Of a DNA stretch of 64,000 bases, positions 35,042 through 44,771 are shown one piece after another (positions within the stretch are counted from its first letter, which is position 1; every line of letters begins with the position of its first letter). A program made the translations under genes and the position numbers. This DNA is from an uncultured Prevotellaceae bacterium (lineage in GTDB: Bacteria; Bacteroidota; Bacteroidia; Bacteroidales; Bacteroidaceae), in the NCBI GenBank assembly GCA_949295905.1, contig CASFNA010000012.1, forward strand, positions 62,001 through 126,000, in the 5' to 3' direction. A model generated the notes under the pieces. That model did not search any database. It saw nothing but the letters and a program-made list of their open reading frames with translations, and was not told the DNA's origin.

Positions 35042-35971
35042 ATGACAAATACTCGTTGGGGTATACTGTACTGCCCTAAGCATGGTGCGGCAGGTGCTAA
35101 GAAGCGCTGGGCCAAGATAGAAAAATGCCTGCGTGACAACGGAATAGACTTTGATTTCGTACAGAGCGAGAGGCAGGAAGGCGTAGTGCGGCTTGTCAAC
35201 ATGTTCATAGACAACGGCTACAAGACTATCGTGATAGTGGGAGGAGACTCCGCGCTGAACGATGCCGTCAACTGCCTGATGTCGGCAAGCAAGGACGTGC
35301 GTGAGTCGATTGCGCTCGGCCTTATACCCAACGGGGTGATGAATGATTTTGCGCATTACTGGGGTTTCAAGGAAAGCGAGCTTGAGCAGACGGTCAAATG
35401 GCTCAAGGAACGCCGTATAAGAAAAATCGACTTGGGGTGTATCAGGTACGTAAACGCCAAGGGCGAGAAGTGCCACAGATATTTTCACAACTGTGTGAAC
35501 ATTGGCCTGATTTCGGCCATAATGAACTTGCGCAGGCAGACACGCCGCGTGTTCGGGTCGAGGACACTGTCGTTTGTCGGCTCTTTGGCTCTGATGGTGT
35601 TCCAAAGGCTCGACTACAAGATGTCACTGAAAATAAATTCGGATGTCATTGACCGCAAAGTCATGACCGTTTGCGTAGGCAACGCGTCAGGCTATGGGCA
35701 GACACCTAACGCCGTTCCTTATAACGGACTGCTTGATGTTTCCGTTGTATACCATCCGGAAATGACACAGCTGTTCGAAGGTTTCTATCTCCTTATAACA
35801 GGAAAATTCCTCAACCATCATAGTGTGCATCCGTACCGCACGGGCGAAGTGGTGGTGAATGAGGCTGTAAGGGCACTTGTAAGTGTGGACGGAAGGCTTA
35901 TGAAGACACCTGTAGGGCCGTATAAGATAATGGTGGAGCAGGAGGTCGTCAACTTTATCATACCGGCGTAA
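35042..35971 (+). CDS. Diacylglycerol/lipid kinase family protein
   Basis: 309 residues with the DAGK catalytic fold: ILYCPKHGAAGAKKRW (the first strand, where NP-x-A-G is usual), VIVGGDSALNDAVNCL (GGDGT-like motif with S in place of the GT pair), IPNGVMNDFAHYWGF (the LGTGNDFAR-like motif). The core GGD and NDFA remain, so it is probably an active kinase of an unidentified lipid. The protein ends inside a terminator hairpin. Confidence 0.82.
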   Translation: MTNTRWGILYCPKHGAAGAKKRWAKIEKCLRDNGIDFDFVQSERQEGVVRLVNMFIDNGYKTIVIVGGDSALNDAVNCLMSASKDVRESIALGLIPNGVMNDFAHYWGFKESELEQTVKWLKERRIRKIDLGCIRYVNAKGEKCHRYFHNCVNIGLISAIMNLRRQTRRVFGSRTLSFVGSLALMVFQRLDYKMSLKINSDVIDRKVMTVCVGNASGYGQTPNAVPYNGLLDVSVVYHPEMTQLFEGFYLLITGKFLNHHSVHPYRTGEVVVNEAVRALVSVDGRLMKTPVGPYKIMVEQEVVNFIIPA

Positions 35972-35985
35972 TGCCGGTTCTTTTT
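35962..35985 (+). terminator. Terminator overlapping the lipid kinase stop codon
   Basis: ACCGGC (35962-35967) and GCCGGT (35973-35978) with the TAA stop in the loop, followed by TCTTTTT. The stem includes the last two sense codons. Confidence 0.75.
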
Positions 35986-36068
35986 ACTGGTACAAGGGAA
36001 TTGTATTGGTATTTTTTATACTAATTGTTTGCCTAAATGGGTGTAAGACGAAAAAAACACATATTTTT

Positions 36069-36099
36069 TTTGTCGTAAAAAATAATTTTATTACCTTTG
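36069..36099 (+). promoter_or_regulatory. Promoter of the glycogen operon
   Basis: TTTG at 36069-36072, 19 bp, TACCTTTG at 36092-36099. It leaves a leader of about 75 nt and supports the start at 36182. Confidence 0.75.
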
Positions 36100-36181
36100 A
36101 AAGGTCATTTGGTGTACAAAGTTGCGTTTGTACGTCAATGTGGCCTTGATATTGAAAACTTTAAATCTTCTAAATTATACC

Positions 36182-38125
36182 ATGAGTTATCTTAAATTTG
36201 AAAAGGCTCTGATGACAAACTTGGAGGAATCGCTTTCAAGGGAGTTGTTGCGTACAAACCGTTCGGGGGCTTATTCTTGCTCGACAATCGTGGATTGCAA
36301 TACCAGCAAATACCACGGTCTGCTTGTAGTACCCGTTCCTGGTATGGATGACGACAACCATGTGTTGCTTTCCTCTTTGGATGTCACGGTAGTCCAGCAC
36401 GGCGCGGAGTTCAACCTTGGACTGCACAAGTACCAAGGCAACAATTACAGCCCCAAAGGGCATAAGTATATCCGCGAGTTCAATTGCGACAAGGTGCCGA
36501 CCACGGTTTATCGCGTGGGCGGCGTGTTGCTTAAGAAGGAAGTGGTGTTCCAGCATTATGAGAACCGCATCCTTATACGCTACACGCTGATGGATGCGCA
36601 CAGTGAGACCATCTTGAGGTTCAAACCGTTCCTTGCTTTCCGAAGCGTAAGGCAAGTGACGCACGAGAACGCTACGGCAAGCCGGGAATACCATATGGTG
36701 GACAATGGCATCAAGACATGTATGTATGCTGGTTATCCTGACTTGTACATGCAGTTCAGCAAGGCAAACGAGTTTGTTTTCAAACCTGACTGGTACAGGG
36801 GCATGGAATATCCGAAGGAGCAGGAATACGGTTATGCTTCAAACGAGGATTTGTATGTCCCGGGATATTTCGAGATGCACATCAAGAAAGGGGAGAGCAT
36901 AGTGTTTGCCGCTTCTACTTCAGACATTAAGACAAGCACACTGAAGCATCTTTTTGACAAGGAAGTTGAAGACCGTGCCCCCCGTGACAATTTCTTCCAT
37001 TGCCTTGTCAACGCCGCACACCAGTTCCACAACAGGACGGGCAAGGACGAGCGTTATATCTTGGCTGGTTATCCATGGTTCAAGTGCCGTGCGCGTGATA
37101 CGTTCATTTCGCTTCCGGGCTTGACTTTGGCCATCGACGAGCAGGATTATTTCGAACTTGTGATGAAGACTGCCGAGAGAGGTGCGCGCGAGTTCATGAA
37201 AGGCGAGCCGCTTACCGTGAAAATCACGGAGATGGAGCAGCCGGATGTATTCCTTTGGGCAATTTGGGCAATACAGCAATATGCCAAGGCTGCCGGTGAC
37301 GAAAAGTGTTTGAGCATGTACGGCGAGTTTGTCAAAGACATACTTTGCTACATAATCGACGGAAAACACCCCAATTTGCGACTCGATGCCAATGGCTTGG
37401 TTTACACAGATGGGCATGACAAGCCTGCAACTTGGATGAACTCAACTGTAAACGGTCGGCCGGTAGTTCCGAGAACCGGATATATCGTTGAATTTAATGC
37501 CCTATGGTACAACGCCTTGAAGTTTGGAGCCAAGTTGGCGGCATTGAAGGAAGACACTGTAAAAGCTGAAGATTGGGAGAAGCGTGCAGAGCTTTGCAAG
37601 CAGTCGTTTGTGGCTACGTTCCTCAATGATTACGGCTATTTGTTCGACTATGTTGACGGAAGCATGATGGACTGGAGCGTAAGGCCGAACATGATTTTCC
37701 CTGTTGCGTTCGACTATTCGCCGTTGTCACAAGACCAGAAAAAGAGCGTGCTTGACGTTTGCACGCGTGAGTTGCTCACTCCCAAGGGACTTCGTTCACT
37801 CTCTCCGAAGAGCGGAGGATATAATCCTATGTATGTAGGGCCGCAGCGTGATTACGCTTATCATCAGGGTACGGCATGGCCGTGGCTTGGAGGCTTCTAT
37901 ATGGAAGCCTGCCTGAAGCTTTACAAGCGCACACGTTTGAGCTTCATTGAACGCCAGATGGTAGGGTATGAGGACGAGATGCTGATAAATTGTCTCGGTA
38001 CGATACCAGAGTTGTCTGACGGCAATCCTCCGTTCCGCGCACGCGGTGCAATCTCTTTTGCGATGAATGTCGCCGAGATATTAAGAACCTTGAATTTACT
38101 TGAAAAATATTCTTATGTTAAATAA
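36182..38125 (+). CDS. Glycogen debranching enzyme (amylo-alpha-1,6-glucosidase type)
   Basis: 647 residues. The N-terminal domain (DUF4961-like: LLRTNRSGAYSCSTIVDCNTSK, KYHGLLVVP) binds glycogen. The C-terminal (alpha/alpha)6 barrel of the GDE_C/GH133 type has YPWFKCRARDTFISLPG, TYTDGHD-like LVYTDGHDKPATWMN and YHQGTAWPWLGG, holding the catalytic acids. It removes alpha-1,6 branches in cytoplasmic glycogen. It is the first gene of a three-gene operon with a GT4 and a GH57 gene; the gap to the next gene is 12 bp. Confidence 0.92.
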   Translation: MSYLKFEKALMTNLEESLSRELLRTNRSGAYSCSTIVDCNTSKYHGLLVVPVPGMDDDNHVLLSSLDVTVVQHGAEFNLGLHKYQGNNYSPKGHKYIREFNCDKVPTTVYRVGGVLLKKEVVFQHYENRILIRYTLMDAHSETILRFKPFLAFRSVRQVTHENATASREYHMVDNGIKTCMYAGYPDLYMQFSKANEFVFKPDWYRGMEYPKEQEYGYASNEDLYVPGYFEMHIKKGESIVFAASTSDIKTSTLKHLFDKEVEDRAPRDNFFHCLVNAAHQFHNRTGKDERYILAGYPWFKCRARDTFISLPGLTLAIDEQDYFELVMKTAERGAREFMKGEPLTVKITEMEQPDVFLWAIWAIQQYAKAAGDEKCLSMYGEFVKDILCYIIDGKHPNLRLDANGLVYTDGHDKPATWMNSTVNGRPVVPRTGYIVEFNALWYNALKFGAKLAALKEDTVKAEDWEKRAELCKQSFVATFLNDYGYLFDYVDGSMMDWSVRPNMIFPVAFDYSPLSQDQKKSVLDVCTRELLTPKGLRSLSPKSGGYNPMYVGPQRDYAYHQGTAWPWLGGFYMEACLKLYKRTRLSFIERQMVGYEDEMLINCLGTIPELSDGNPPFRARGAISFAMNVAEILRTLNLLEKYSYVK

Positions 38126-38137
38126 AGGAGGAGCTAT

Positions 38138-39412
38138 ATGAAAGTATTAATGTTTGGTTGGGAGTTTCCTCCTCACATACTTGGTGGTCTTGGCACCGCC
38201 AGTTACGGTATAACAAAGGGCCTTTCGGAGCAGAGCGACATGGAAATAACTTTTTGTCTTCCGAGACCATGGGGCGACGAGGACAAGAGTTTCATGAACG
38301 TGATAGCGATGAACGAAGTGCCTATCGTTTATCGTGATGTAAATTACGACTATTTGAAAGGACGCCTTGGTAACATGACTACGCCGGAAACATATTACAG
38401 TATGCGCGACCACATTTACGCCGACTTTAACTATATGTTGGTGAATGACTTGGGGTGCATCGAGTTTTCCGGCAAATACCTTGACAACCAGTTGCACAGC
38501 GAAATCAACAATTATTCAATCGTTGCAGGTGTTGTAGCCCGTCAGCAGGAGTTTGACATTATTCATGCGCATGACTGGTTGACTTATCCGGCCGGCATAC
38601 ATGCCAAGAAAATAAGCGGCAAACCGTTGTGCATACATGTACACGCTACAGACTTTGACCGTAGCCGTGGCAATGTCAACCCCACTGTTTATGCGATAGA
38701 GAAGGACGGAATGGACAACGCCGACTGCATAATGTGTGTAAGCGAGCTTACGCGTCAGACGGTAATCAATCATTATTATCAAGACCCGCGTAAGTGCTTT
38801 ACGGTTCATAATGCAGTTTATCCATTGCGCCAGGAATTGCAGGACATTCCCCGTCCTGACCACACAAACAAGGAGAAAGTCGTTACTTTCCTTGGCCGTA
38901 TAACGATGCAGAAAGGGCCCGAGTATTTTGTCGAGGCGGCAAACATGGTGCTTCACCGTACGCGTAATGTGCGTTTCTGCATGGCAGGAAGTGGTGACAT
39001 GATGGATGCGATGATTTATCTTGCCGCAGAGCGTGGCATTGCTGACCGTTTCCATTTCCCCGGTTTCATGAGAGGCAAGCAAGTGTATGAATGCTTGAAA
39101 GATTCTGACGTGTACGTGATGCCGTCTGTGAGCGAGCCGTTCGGTATTTCTCCGCTTGAGGCAATGCAGTGCGGTACGCCGTCAATCATCTCAAAGCAGA
39201 GCGGTTGCGCCGAAATCTTGACAAACTGTATAAAAGTTGATTATTGGGACATTCACGCTTTGGCTGACGCAATTTATTCAATATGCCACAACGACAGCCT
39301 GTTCAACTATCTGCAATCTGAAGGCAAACGTGAGGTAGACCAGATTACATGGGAGAAGGTTGGTTTGTGGATACGTGAACTTTATGAGCGTACACTCGGA
39401 CTTAGGGACTAA
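38138..39412 (+). CDS. GT4-family glycosyltransferase, glycogen synthase-like
   Basis: 424 residues with a full GT-B fold. The N-domain starts MKVLMFGWEFPPHILGGLGT with a nucleotide-sugar-independent Gly loop, then DIIHAHDWLTYPAG; the C-domain has VVTFLGRITMQKGPEYF and the E-x7-E motif EPFGISPLEAMQCG. Proteins of this type next to debranching enzymes act as glycogen synthases or branch-forming transferases. The exact donor (UDP- or ADP-glucose) is unknown. It forms an operon with its neighbours. Confidence 0.88.
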   Translation: MKVLMFGWEFPPHILGGLGTASYGITKGLSEQSDMEITFCLPRPWGDEDKSFMNVIAMNEVPIVYRDVNYDYLKGRLGNMTTPETYYSMRDHIYADFNYMLVNDLGCIEFSGKYLDNQLHSEINNYSIVAGVVARQQEFDIIHAHDWLTYPAGIHAKKISGKPLCIHVHATDFDRSRGNVNPTVYAIEKDGMDNADCIMCVSELTRQTVINHYYQDPRKCFTVHNAVYPLRQELQDIPRPDHTNKEKVVTFLGRITMQKGPEYFVEAANMVLHRTRNVRFCMAGSGDMMDAMIYLAAERGIADRFHFPGFMRGKQVYECLKDSDVYVMPSVSEPFGISPLEAMQCGTPSIISKQSGCAEILTNCIKVDYWDIHALADAIYSICHNDSLFNYLQSEGKREVDQITWEKVGLWIRELYERTLGLRD

Positions 39413-39454
39413 TTAACTTTAAATCGATAAATTAACCAAATAAGGAAAACAGCA

Positions 39455-40873
39455 ATGAAAACAATATGCTTATATTTTGAGATTCACCAGATAATACATC
39501 TCAAACGCTATCGTTTCTTTGACATAGGTACTGACCATTATTATTATGACGATTATGAAAACGAACGCAGCATAAGCGACATCGCCGAACGTTCGTACAT
39601 GCCGGCATTGGACACGTTCCTTGAAATGATAAAGAGTAATGGTAAATATTTCAAGGTGGCGTTCTCCATTTCAGGTGTAGGTCTGGAGCAATTGGAAATG
39701 CACGCTCCGCAAGTTATAACCAAGCTTCAGGAACTTAACGACACAGGATGCGTGGAGTTTTTGGCCGAGCCGTATTCACACGGCCTGTCTTCGCTTGTTA
39801 ATGAAGAGGCTTTCGCTGCCGATGTGAAGAAGCAGGCTGCCAAGATGCAGGAGTATTTTGGAAAGAAACCGACCGTATTAAGAAACTCCTCACTCATATA
39901 TAGTGATGACATTGGTGGCCAGGCTGCGGCAATGGGCTTCAAGGGTATGTTGACCGAGGGTGCAAAACATGTGCTTGGATGGAAGTCGCCGCATTATGTC
40001 TATAATTGTGCGATAGCTCCCAATCTCAAGTTGTTGCTTCGCGATGTTGACCTTAGCGACGATATCAGCCTGCGTTTCAACAACAGCGAGTGGGAAGGAT
40101 ATCCTTTGTTTGCTGACAATTACATCAACCGTATAGCTTCGTTGCCTGACAACGAGCAGGTTATAAACATTTTCATGGAGTTGTCAGCTTTGGGCATAGC
40201 GCAGCCTTTGTCGTCAAACATCCTTGATTTCATAAAGGCTTTGCCGATGTACGCTAAGGAGAAGGGAATCACGTTCTCGACTCCGACGGAGATATGCTTG
40301 AAGATGAACAGCGTAGGTAATCTTGATGTGCCCGATACACTGTCATGGGTTGACGAGGAGCGCGACGTAAGTTGCTGGTTGGGCAACCCGATGCAGCGTG
40401 AGGCTTTTAACAAGCTTTACAGTGTGGCTGACCGTGTGCGCATTGCCAACGACCCGAGGATTAACCAAGACTGGGACTATTTGCAGGCAAGCAACAACTT
40501 CCGTTTCATGACTACAAAACCGTCAAACGTCGGTCTCGACCGCGGTATTTACAGTTCTCCGTTTGATGCGTTCACAAACTACATGAACATACTTGGCGAC
40601 TTCATCAACCGGGTAAATTCTTTGTATCCGGAAGAAATCGACAACGACGAGCTTAACTCCTTGCTTACAACAATAAAGAACCAAGGCGATGAAATCGAAA
40701 TGAAAGACAAGGAGATTGTACGCCTTAAAGCTAAGGTTGAGAAGATGCAGGCTGCTGAAACAAAGCTGAAGGCCAAAGTCGAGAAAGCCAAGACAACAAC
40801 AAAGAAGCCTGTGGCAAAGGTTTCAACGGCAAAAACGGCAGAAAGCAAACCTGCAAAAGAAAGCAAAGAATAA
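39455..40873 (+). CDS. GH57 family glycoside hydrolase (alpha-amylase-like)
   Basis: 472 residues. The GH57 barrel covers about residues 1-385: MKTICLYFEIHQ, FSISGVGLEQLE, FLAEPYSHGL (the catalytic Glu region), LRNSSLIYSDDIG and the ELSALGIAQP loop. It is followed by a coiled coil (EIDNDELNSLLTTIKNQGDE, KEIVRLKAKVEKM) and a Lys/Ala-rich tail ending KPAKESKE. There is no signal peptide, so it acts on intracellular glycogen or maltodextrins. Last gene of the operon, with a strong terminator. Confidence 0.9.
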   Translation: MKTICLYFEIHQIIHLKRYRFFDIGTDHYYYDDYENERSISDIAERSYMPALDTFLEMIKSNGKYFKVAFSISGVGLEQLEMHAPQVITKLQELNDTGCVEFLAEPYSHGLSSLVNEEAFAADVKKQAAKMQEYFGKKPTVLRNSSLIYSDDIGGQAAAMGFKGMLTEGAKHVLGWKSPHYVYNCAIAPNLKLLLRDVDLSDDISLRFNNSEWEGYPLFADNYINRIASLPDNEQVINIFMELSALGIAQPLSSNILDFIKALPMYAKEKGITFSTPTEICLKMNSVGNLDVPDTLSWVDEERDVSCWLGNPMQREAFNKLYSVADRVRIANDPRINQDWDYLQASNNFRFMTTKPSNVGLDRGIYSSPFDAFTNYMNILGDFINRVNSLYPEEIDNDELNSLLTTIKNQGDEIEMKDKEIVRLKAKVEKMQAAETKLKAKVEKAKTTTKKPVAKVSTAKTAESKPAKESKE

Positions 40874-40918
40874 AACGTTATGTGAGAAGATTGCAAACTT
40901 CTCTTTGCAGAAAAGCGT

Positions 40919-40969
40919 AAAACAAGAAAAATCCCCACCTCATATTGGGTGGGGATTTTTCTTGTTTTT
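40919..40969 (+). terminator. Glycogen operon terminator
   Basis: AAAACAAGAAAAATCCCCACC and its complement GGTGGGGATTTTTCTTGTTT around a 9-bp loop. Confidence 0.9.
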
Positions 40970-41033
40970 GCCTAAAGGGAGTTATTTTATTATTTTTATT
41001 ATGTTCTTGGACGGATTAAAGCTGAAAAAGGTT

Positions 41034-41041
41034 TACCTTTG
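41034..41041 (+). promoter_or_regulatory. -7 box of the DUF5715 gene
   Basis: TACCTTTG, about 85 bp before the chosen ATG, without a clear TTTG upstream. Confidence 0.4.
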
Positions 41042-41125
41042 CACGTAAAAGGCATGATATAGTGGGATGCCTGGAGTTATGGGGTGTTGTCGCGGTCTTT
41101 TGCCTACAAAGCATTTAGTATAATT

Positions 41126-41968
41126 ATGTATTTCCATCATAAGTTCAGAATAACCAAGAACAGATATTTGGCTGGTTTTTCCATCATTGTATTGGTGTTG
41201 GCTTTTATAAGACTTATATTTCCGTCTGTAGCGGAGTATAAGACCGTGGCAGGAAGCTCTGCGGCAGACAGTGTGTCTGTGGTGAATGAAGCAGAAGGAA
41301 AAAGTGGGAAGCCTGTATTGGATGCCGTAGAATGGCAGTCGGAGTCTTCACCGTTGTTTCCTTTGACTTCATTTTTTGATAGTAAGGGTGGTGTGAAAAA
41401 GCACCGTATTAACAGTGTTCCAGGATTCAGCCGCACTTTCCCTGATAATAACGATGTACAGCTCGTAGCCGCCAATACGCATGGAGTAAAGCCTGTTGAG
41501 GACCGTGAGGAGGCTGAACGCCGTAAGAAAGACCTTGTTTTTGTTGGTGCGAGTCCATATTTTCATGTAGACCCGTTGAATAGCAGCATTCCGTACCTTG
41601 TTCCGCGTGCCGCTGTGTTGCTTAACGATATAGGCCGTGCGTATTACGACAGTCTGCAGATAAAGGGTATACCATTACATCAAATCATCGTTACGAGTGT
41701 GCTTCGTACCCGTAAGGACGTTACCAAACTGCGTGGGCACAACGCCAATGCAACAGAGAACTCATGTCATCTTTACGGTACAACCTTCGATATCTGTTAC
41801 AACAGATATAAGACGGTAAGTCCGTCAGAAGGCCCGGAGCGCCGCGCCGTGCGCAACGATACGCTGAAATGGGTGCTCAGCGAGGTGTTGCGTGACATGC
41901 GCGAGGCAAATCGTTGTTATGTAAAATACGAGGTAAAGCAGGGCTGTTTCCATATAACAGCAAGATAA
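41126..41968 (+). CDS. DUF5715 family protein, membrane-anchored
   Basis: 280 residues from the ATG at 41126 (a GTG at 41084 is an alternative). One N-terminal membrane segment (about 18-36), a low-complexity linker, then a conserved domain with HQIIVTSVLRTRKDVTKL and NATENSCHLYGTTFDICYNRY. The His/Asp pattern (SCHLYGTTFDI) resembles M15/VanY-type peptidoglycan peptidases, so a periplasmic wall hydrolase is a fair guess. Confidence 0.78.
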   Translation: MYFHHKFRITKNRYLAGFSIIVLVLAFIRLIFPSVAEYKTVAGSSAADSVSVVNEAEGKSGKPVLDAVEWQSESSPLFPLTSFFDSKGGVKKHRINSVPGFSRTFPDNNDVQLVAANTHGVKPVEDREEAERRKKDLVFVGASPYFHVDPLNSSIPYLVPRAAVLLNDIGRAYYDSLQIKGIPLHQIIVTSVLRTRKDVTKLRGHNANATENSCHLYGTTFDICYNRYKTVSPSEGPERRAVRNDTLKWVLSEVLRDMREANRCYVKYEVKQGCFHITAR

Positions 41969-42006
41969 TAAGTAATTTAAGAGTTAAGAATTAAAAATTA
42001 AGAAAT

Positions 42007-42083
42007 AAGAATTAGGAGTTAAGAAAATATGCCTTGCCGGTTAAAACAACCCACAAGGCATATTTTCTTAACTCTTAATTCTT
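42007..42083. repeat. TTAAGAA-type inverted repeat / terminator (DUF5715 / clpC)
   Basis: Arms 42007-42036 and 42054-42083 pair at 29 of 30 positions (AAGAATTAGG... / ...CTTAATTCTT), with a 17-nt loop. The stem extends outward through more TTAAGAA copies from 41975 to 42095. It lies between convergent genes and probably acts as a terminator. Confidence 0.8.
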
Positions 42084-42088
42084 AAATC

Positions 42089-44626
42089 TTAACTGAACAC
42101 CAGTTCCTCCTTGTTTTCACATTTCTCGGCGGTAATGGTGTCACCGGCTTTATGTTTTCCGTCAAGCAGCAGTTCGCATACGCAGTCTTCGATGTATGTC
42201 TGTATGGCACGCTTCAGCGGACGGGCGCCGAACTGTACGTCATAGCCCTTCATGGCGACAAATTCCTTGGCCTTGTCGGTGATTTCGAGCTTGTAGCCCA
42301 GTTCGCTTACGCGCTTTATGAGGCCGCGAAGCTCTATGTTGATGATTTGCTTTATCGCGTCAAGGTCGAGCTGGTCGAAGGTTATAATCTCGTCCAGACG
42401 GTTCAAGAACTCGGGACTGAACTGCTTGCTCAGGCTCTTCTGTATTATGCTACGCGCATATTCCTTGTCGCTCTCGTTGAGGCTTAGCCCCATTCTTCCG
42501 CCTGCGGTGAAGCCCACGCCGCGCCCAAACTCCTTAAGTTGGCGCGTACCGGCGTTGCTCGTCATGATTATGACGGTGTTGCGGAAGTCTATCAGGCGGC
42601 CGTTGCCGTCGGTAAGGCGTCCCTCGTCGAGCACTTGCAGCAGCATGTTGAACACGTTGCCGTGAGCCTTCTCTATTTCGTCGAGCAACACGATGGAGTA
42701 GGGATGGCGGCGCACACGCTCCGTCAGCTGGCCGCCCTCCTCGTAACCTACGTATCCCGGAGGCGCACCGATAAGGCGCGACGTGTTGAAGCTCTCGCTG
42801 TATTCGCTCATGTCTATACGGATGAGGGCGTCCGCGCTGCCGAACATGTATTCGGCCAGCTTCTTTGCCAGGTACGTTTTGCCCACGCCGGTAGGACCGA
42901 GGAACATGAACGCGCCGATGGGGTGGTTGGGCTCTTTCAGCCCTACGCGGTTGCGCTGTATGGCTTTCACCATTTTCTCTATGGCCTTGTCCTGCGCTAT
43001 TACGGCCTTCTTGAGTTCCGCGCCCATGTTTTTCAGGCGCACGCCCTCGGCTTCAGCCATGCGCTGTACAGGCACGCCGGTAATCATCGACACAACGTCG
43101 GCCACGTCCTTTTCGGTGATGACGTCGCGCTGGCCTATCTCGTTGTTCTCCCATTTCAGCTGAAGTTCTTTCAGTTCAGCCTCCAGTTCGGTCTGCTTGT
43201 CGCGGTAGCTTGCGGCCAGTTCGAAGTTCTGGTTCCTTACTGCGGCCTGCTTTTTCTCCTTCACATAGCTTATTTCCTTCTCCTTCTCGCCTATTTCAGG
43301 CGGCATCTGGGCGTGTTGCAGGTGTACGCGTGCGCCCACTTCGTCCATGGCGTCGATTGCCTTGTCGGGGAAAGCACGGTCTGTGACATAACGGTCTGTC
43401 AGTTTGACACACGCCATAATGGCATCGTCAGAGTAAGATACGTGGTGGTGATACTCGTAGCGTTCCTTTATGTTGTTCAGTATTTCTACGGTTTCCTCGG
43501 CCGTGGTAGGCTCTACTATTACCTTCTGGAAGCGTCGTTCCAGCGCGCCGTCCTTCTCGATGGAGTTGCGGTATTCGTCAAGCGTCGTTGCGCCGATGCA
43601 CTGTATTGTGCCGCGTGCCAGCGCGGGTTTCAGTATGTTGGCCGCGTCCATTGAACCGGGGGTGGAGCCTGCGCCCACGAGTGTGTGTATTTCGTCGATG
43701 AAAATCACCACGTCGGGGTTCTGCTCTATTTCCTTTATTAACGCGCGTACACGCTCCTCGAATTGTCCGCGGTATTTTGTACCGGCTACTACGGCTGTCA
43801 TGTCGAGGCTTATTATGCGCTTGTTGAACAGTACGGGCGACGTGTGGTGCTTGCATATCATCTGCGCCAAGCCTTCCACTATGGCGCTTTTGCCTACGCC
43901 CGGCTCGCCTATGAGTATGGGGTTGTTCTTTTTCCTGCGGCAAAGTATTTCGGTAACGCGTTGGATTTCGCGCTCGCGTCCCACCACGGGGTCGAGCTTT
44001 CCCTCGGCGGCGGCCTTCGTAAGGTCGGTGCCGAAGTTGTCAAGCACGGGTGTCTTGCCCGTAGGCCGCTGTGTTGTTGCGGTGCCCGCAGGGCGCGACT
44101 TTTGCGAGTTGTTGCCGTTAATGCTAAGCATTCCGTCGTCTTCGTCCTCTTCCTTGTCGGGCATGCCAATGCCGTCGTTGACGGTATTGGCTTTCTGCCT
44201 GAAATATGTCAGTGCGTCTTCGTAGTTCATATTGTTAAATTCAAGCACTTCTTTCGCTCCGTTGTCCACGTGGTCGTGCAGTATGGCGAGCAGCAGGTGC
44301 TGTTCGTCGACCATTTGCGTGGCCTGTATGCGCGCCTCGAGCACGGCCAGTTTCAGTATGTTGCTGGCCTTTTCGTTGAGCACGAGCTCGTGCGTGCGGA
44401 GCGGTTGCGCGAAGTCTTCCTCGCGCACCTTCTGTTCAAGTTCTTCTTTTATGGTTTGGAAATTGATGTCTGATTTTACGAATAGTTCGTGTACGGGGCC
44501 GGTCTTGTCGCGCAGTATGCCGAGCAACAGGTGCTCTGGACCTACCGACCTGCTGGCCAGCCGTGCCGCTTCTTCGCGGCTGAAGGCCAGTATCTGCGAT
44601 ACTTTCGGTGAAAATTGACTTGTCAT
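42089..44626 (-). CDS. clpC: ATP-dependent Clp protease ATPase subunit ClpC
   Basis: 845-residue AAA+ unfoldase that delivers substrates to ClpP. Two Clp_N repeats (about 1-145), a charged linker (KEEDEDDGM), first ATPase with Walker A GEPGVGKS (240-247), a UVR-like middle segment (NQNFELAASYRDKQTELEAE) typical of ClpC rather than ClpB, and a second ATPase with GPTGVGKT and the C-terminal D2-small domain. A -7 box lies about 45 bp upstream. No CIRCE element was found. Confidence 0.95.
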   Translation of the reverse strand: MTSQFSPKVSQILAFSREEAARLASRSVGPEHLLLGILRDKTGPVHELFVKSDINFQTIKEELEQKVREEDFAQPLRTHELVLNEKASNILKLAVLEARIQATQMVDEQHLLLAILHDHVDNGAKEVLEFNNMNYEDALTYFRQKANTVNDGIGMPDKEEDEDDGMLSINGNNSQKSRPAGTATTQRPTGKTPVLDNFGTDLTKAAAEGKLDPVVGREREIQRVTEILCRRKKNNPILIGEPGVGKSAIVEGLAQMICKHHTSPVLFNKRIISLDMTAVVAGTKYRGQFEERVRALIKEIEQNPDVVIFIDEIHTLVGAGSTPGSMDAANILKPALARGTIQCIGATTLDEYRNSIEKDGALERRFQKVIVEPTTAEETVEILNNIKERYEYHHHVSYSDDAIMACVKLTDRYVTDRAFPDKAIDAMDEVGARVHLQHAQMPPEIGEKEKEISYVKEKKQAAVRNQNFELAASYRDKQTELEAELKELQLKWENNEIGQRDVITEKDVADVVSMITGVPVQRMAEAEGVRLKNMGAELKKAVIAQDKAIEKMVKAIQRNRVGLKEPNHPIGAFMFLGPTGVGKTYLAKKLAEYMFGSADALIRIDMSEYSESFNTSRLIGAPPGYVGYEEGGQLTERVRRHPYSIVLLDEIEKAHGNVFNMLLQVLDEGRLTDGNGRLIDFRNTVIIMTSNAGTRQLKEFGRGVGFTAGGRMGLSLNESDKEYARSIIQKSLSKQFSPEFLNRLDEIITFDQLDLDAIKQIINIELRGLIKRVSELGYKLEITDKAKEFVAMKGYDVQFGARPLKRAIQTYIEDCVCELLLDGKHKAGDTITAEKCENKEELVFS

Positions 44627-44667
44627 TTACAGCTCCTAATTGTTAAATATATAATGTCTTGTCCCTG

Positions 44668-44675
44668 CAAAGGTA
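44668..44675 (-). promoter_or_regulatory. -7 box of clpC
   Basis: TACCTTTG on the minus strand. The nearest TTTG lies only 14 bp further out, so the -33 element is uncertain. Confidence 0.4.
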
Positions 44676-44771
44676 CACATTTATTTATACAAACACCGTG
44701 CCAATGCGTGAATTAACTATTTTTTGTCTGCCCCTTGCAGTGTTTTCCCCTTGTGTTTTTGTCTGTGGTTT

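Noticed and set aside
33948-35048. 366-residue minus-strand open frame
   Set aside because: Antisense to miaA and part of the lipid kinase gene, both of which carry family motifs.
42539-43654. 371-residue plus-strand open frame
   Set aside because: Antisense to clpC; the real product is the ClpC ATPase.
44630-44700. CIRCE-type heat-shock operator upstream of clpC
   Set aside because: No TTAGCACTC-N9-GAGTGCTAA-like inverted repeat is present.
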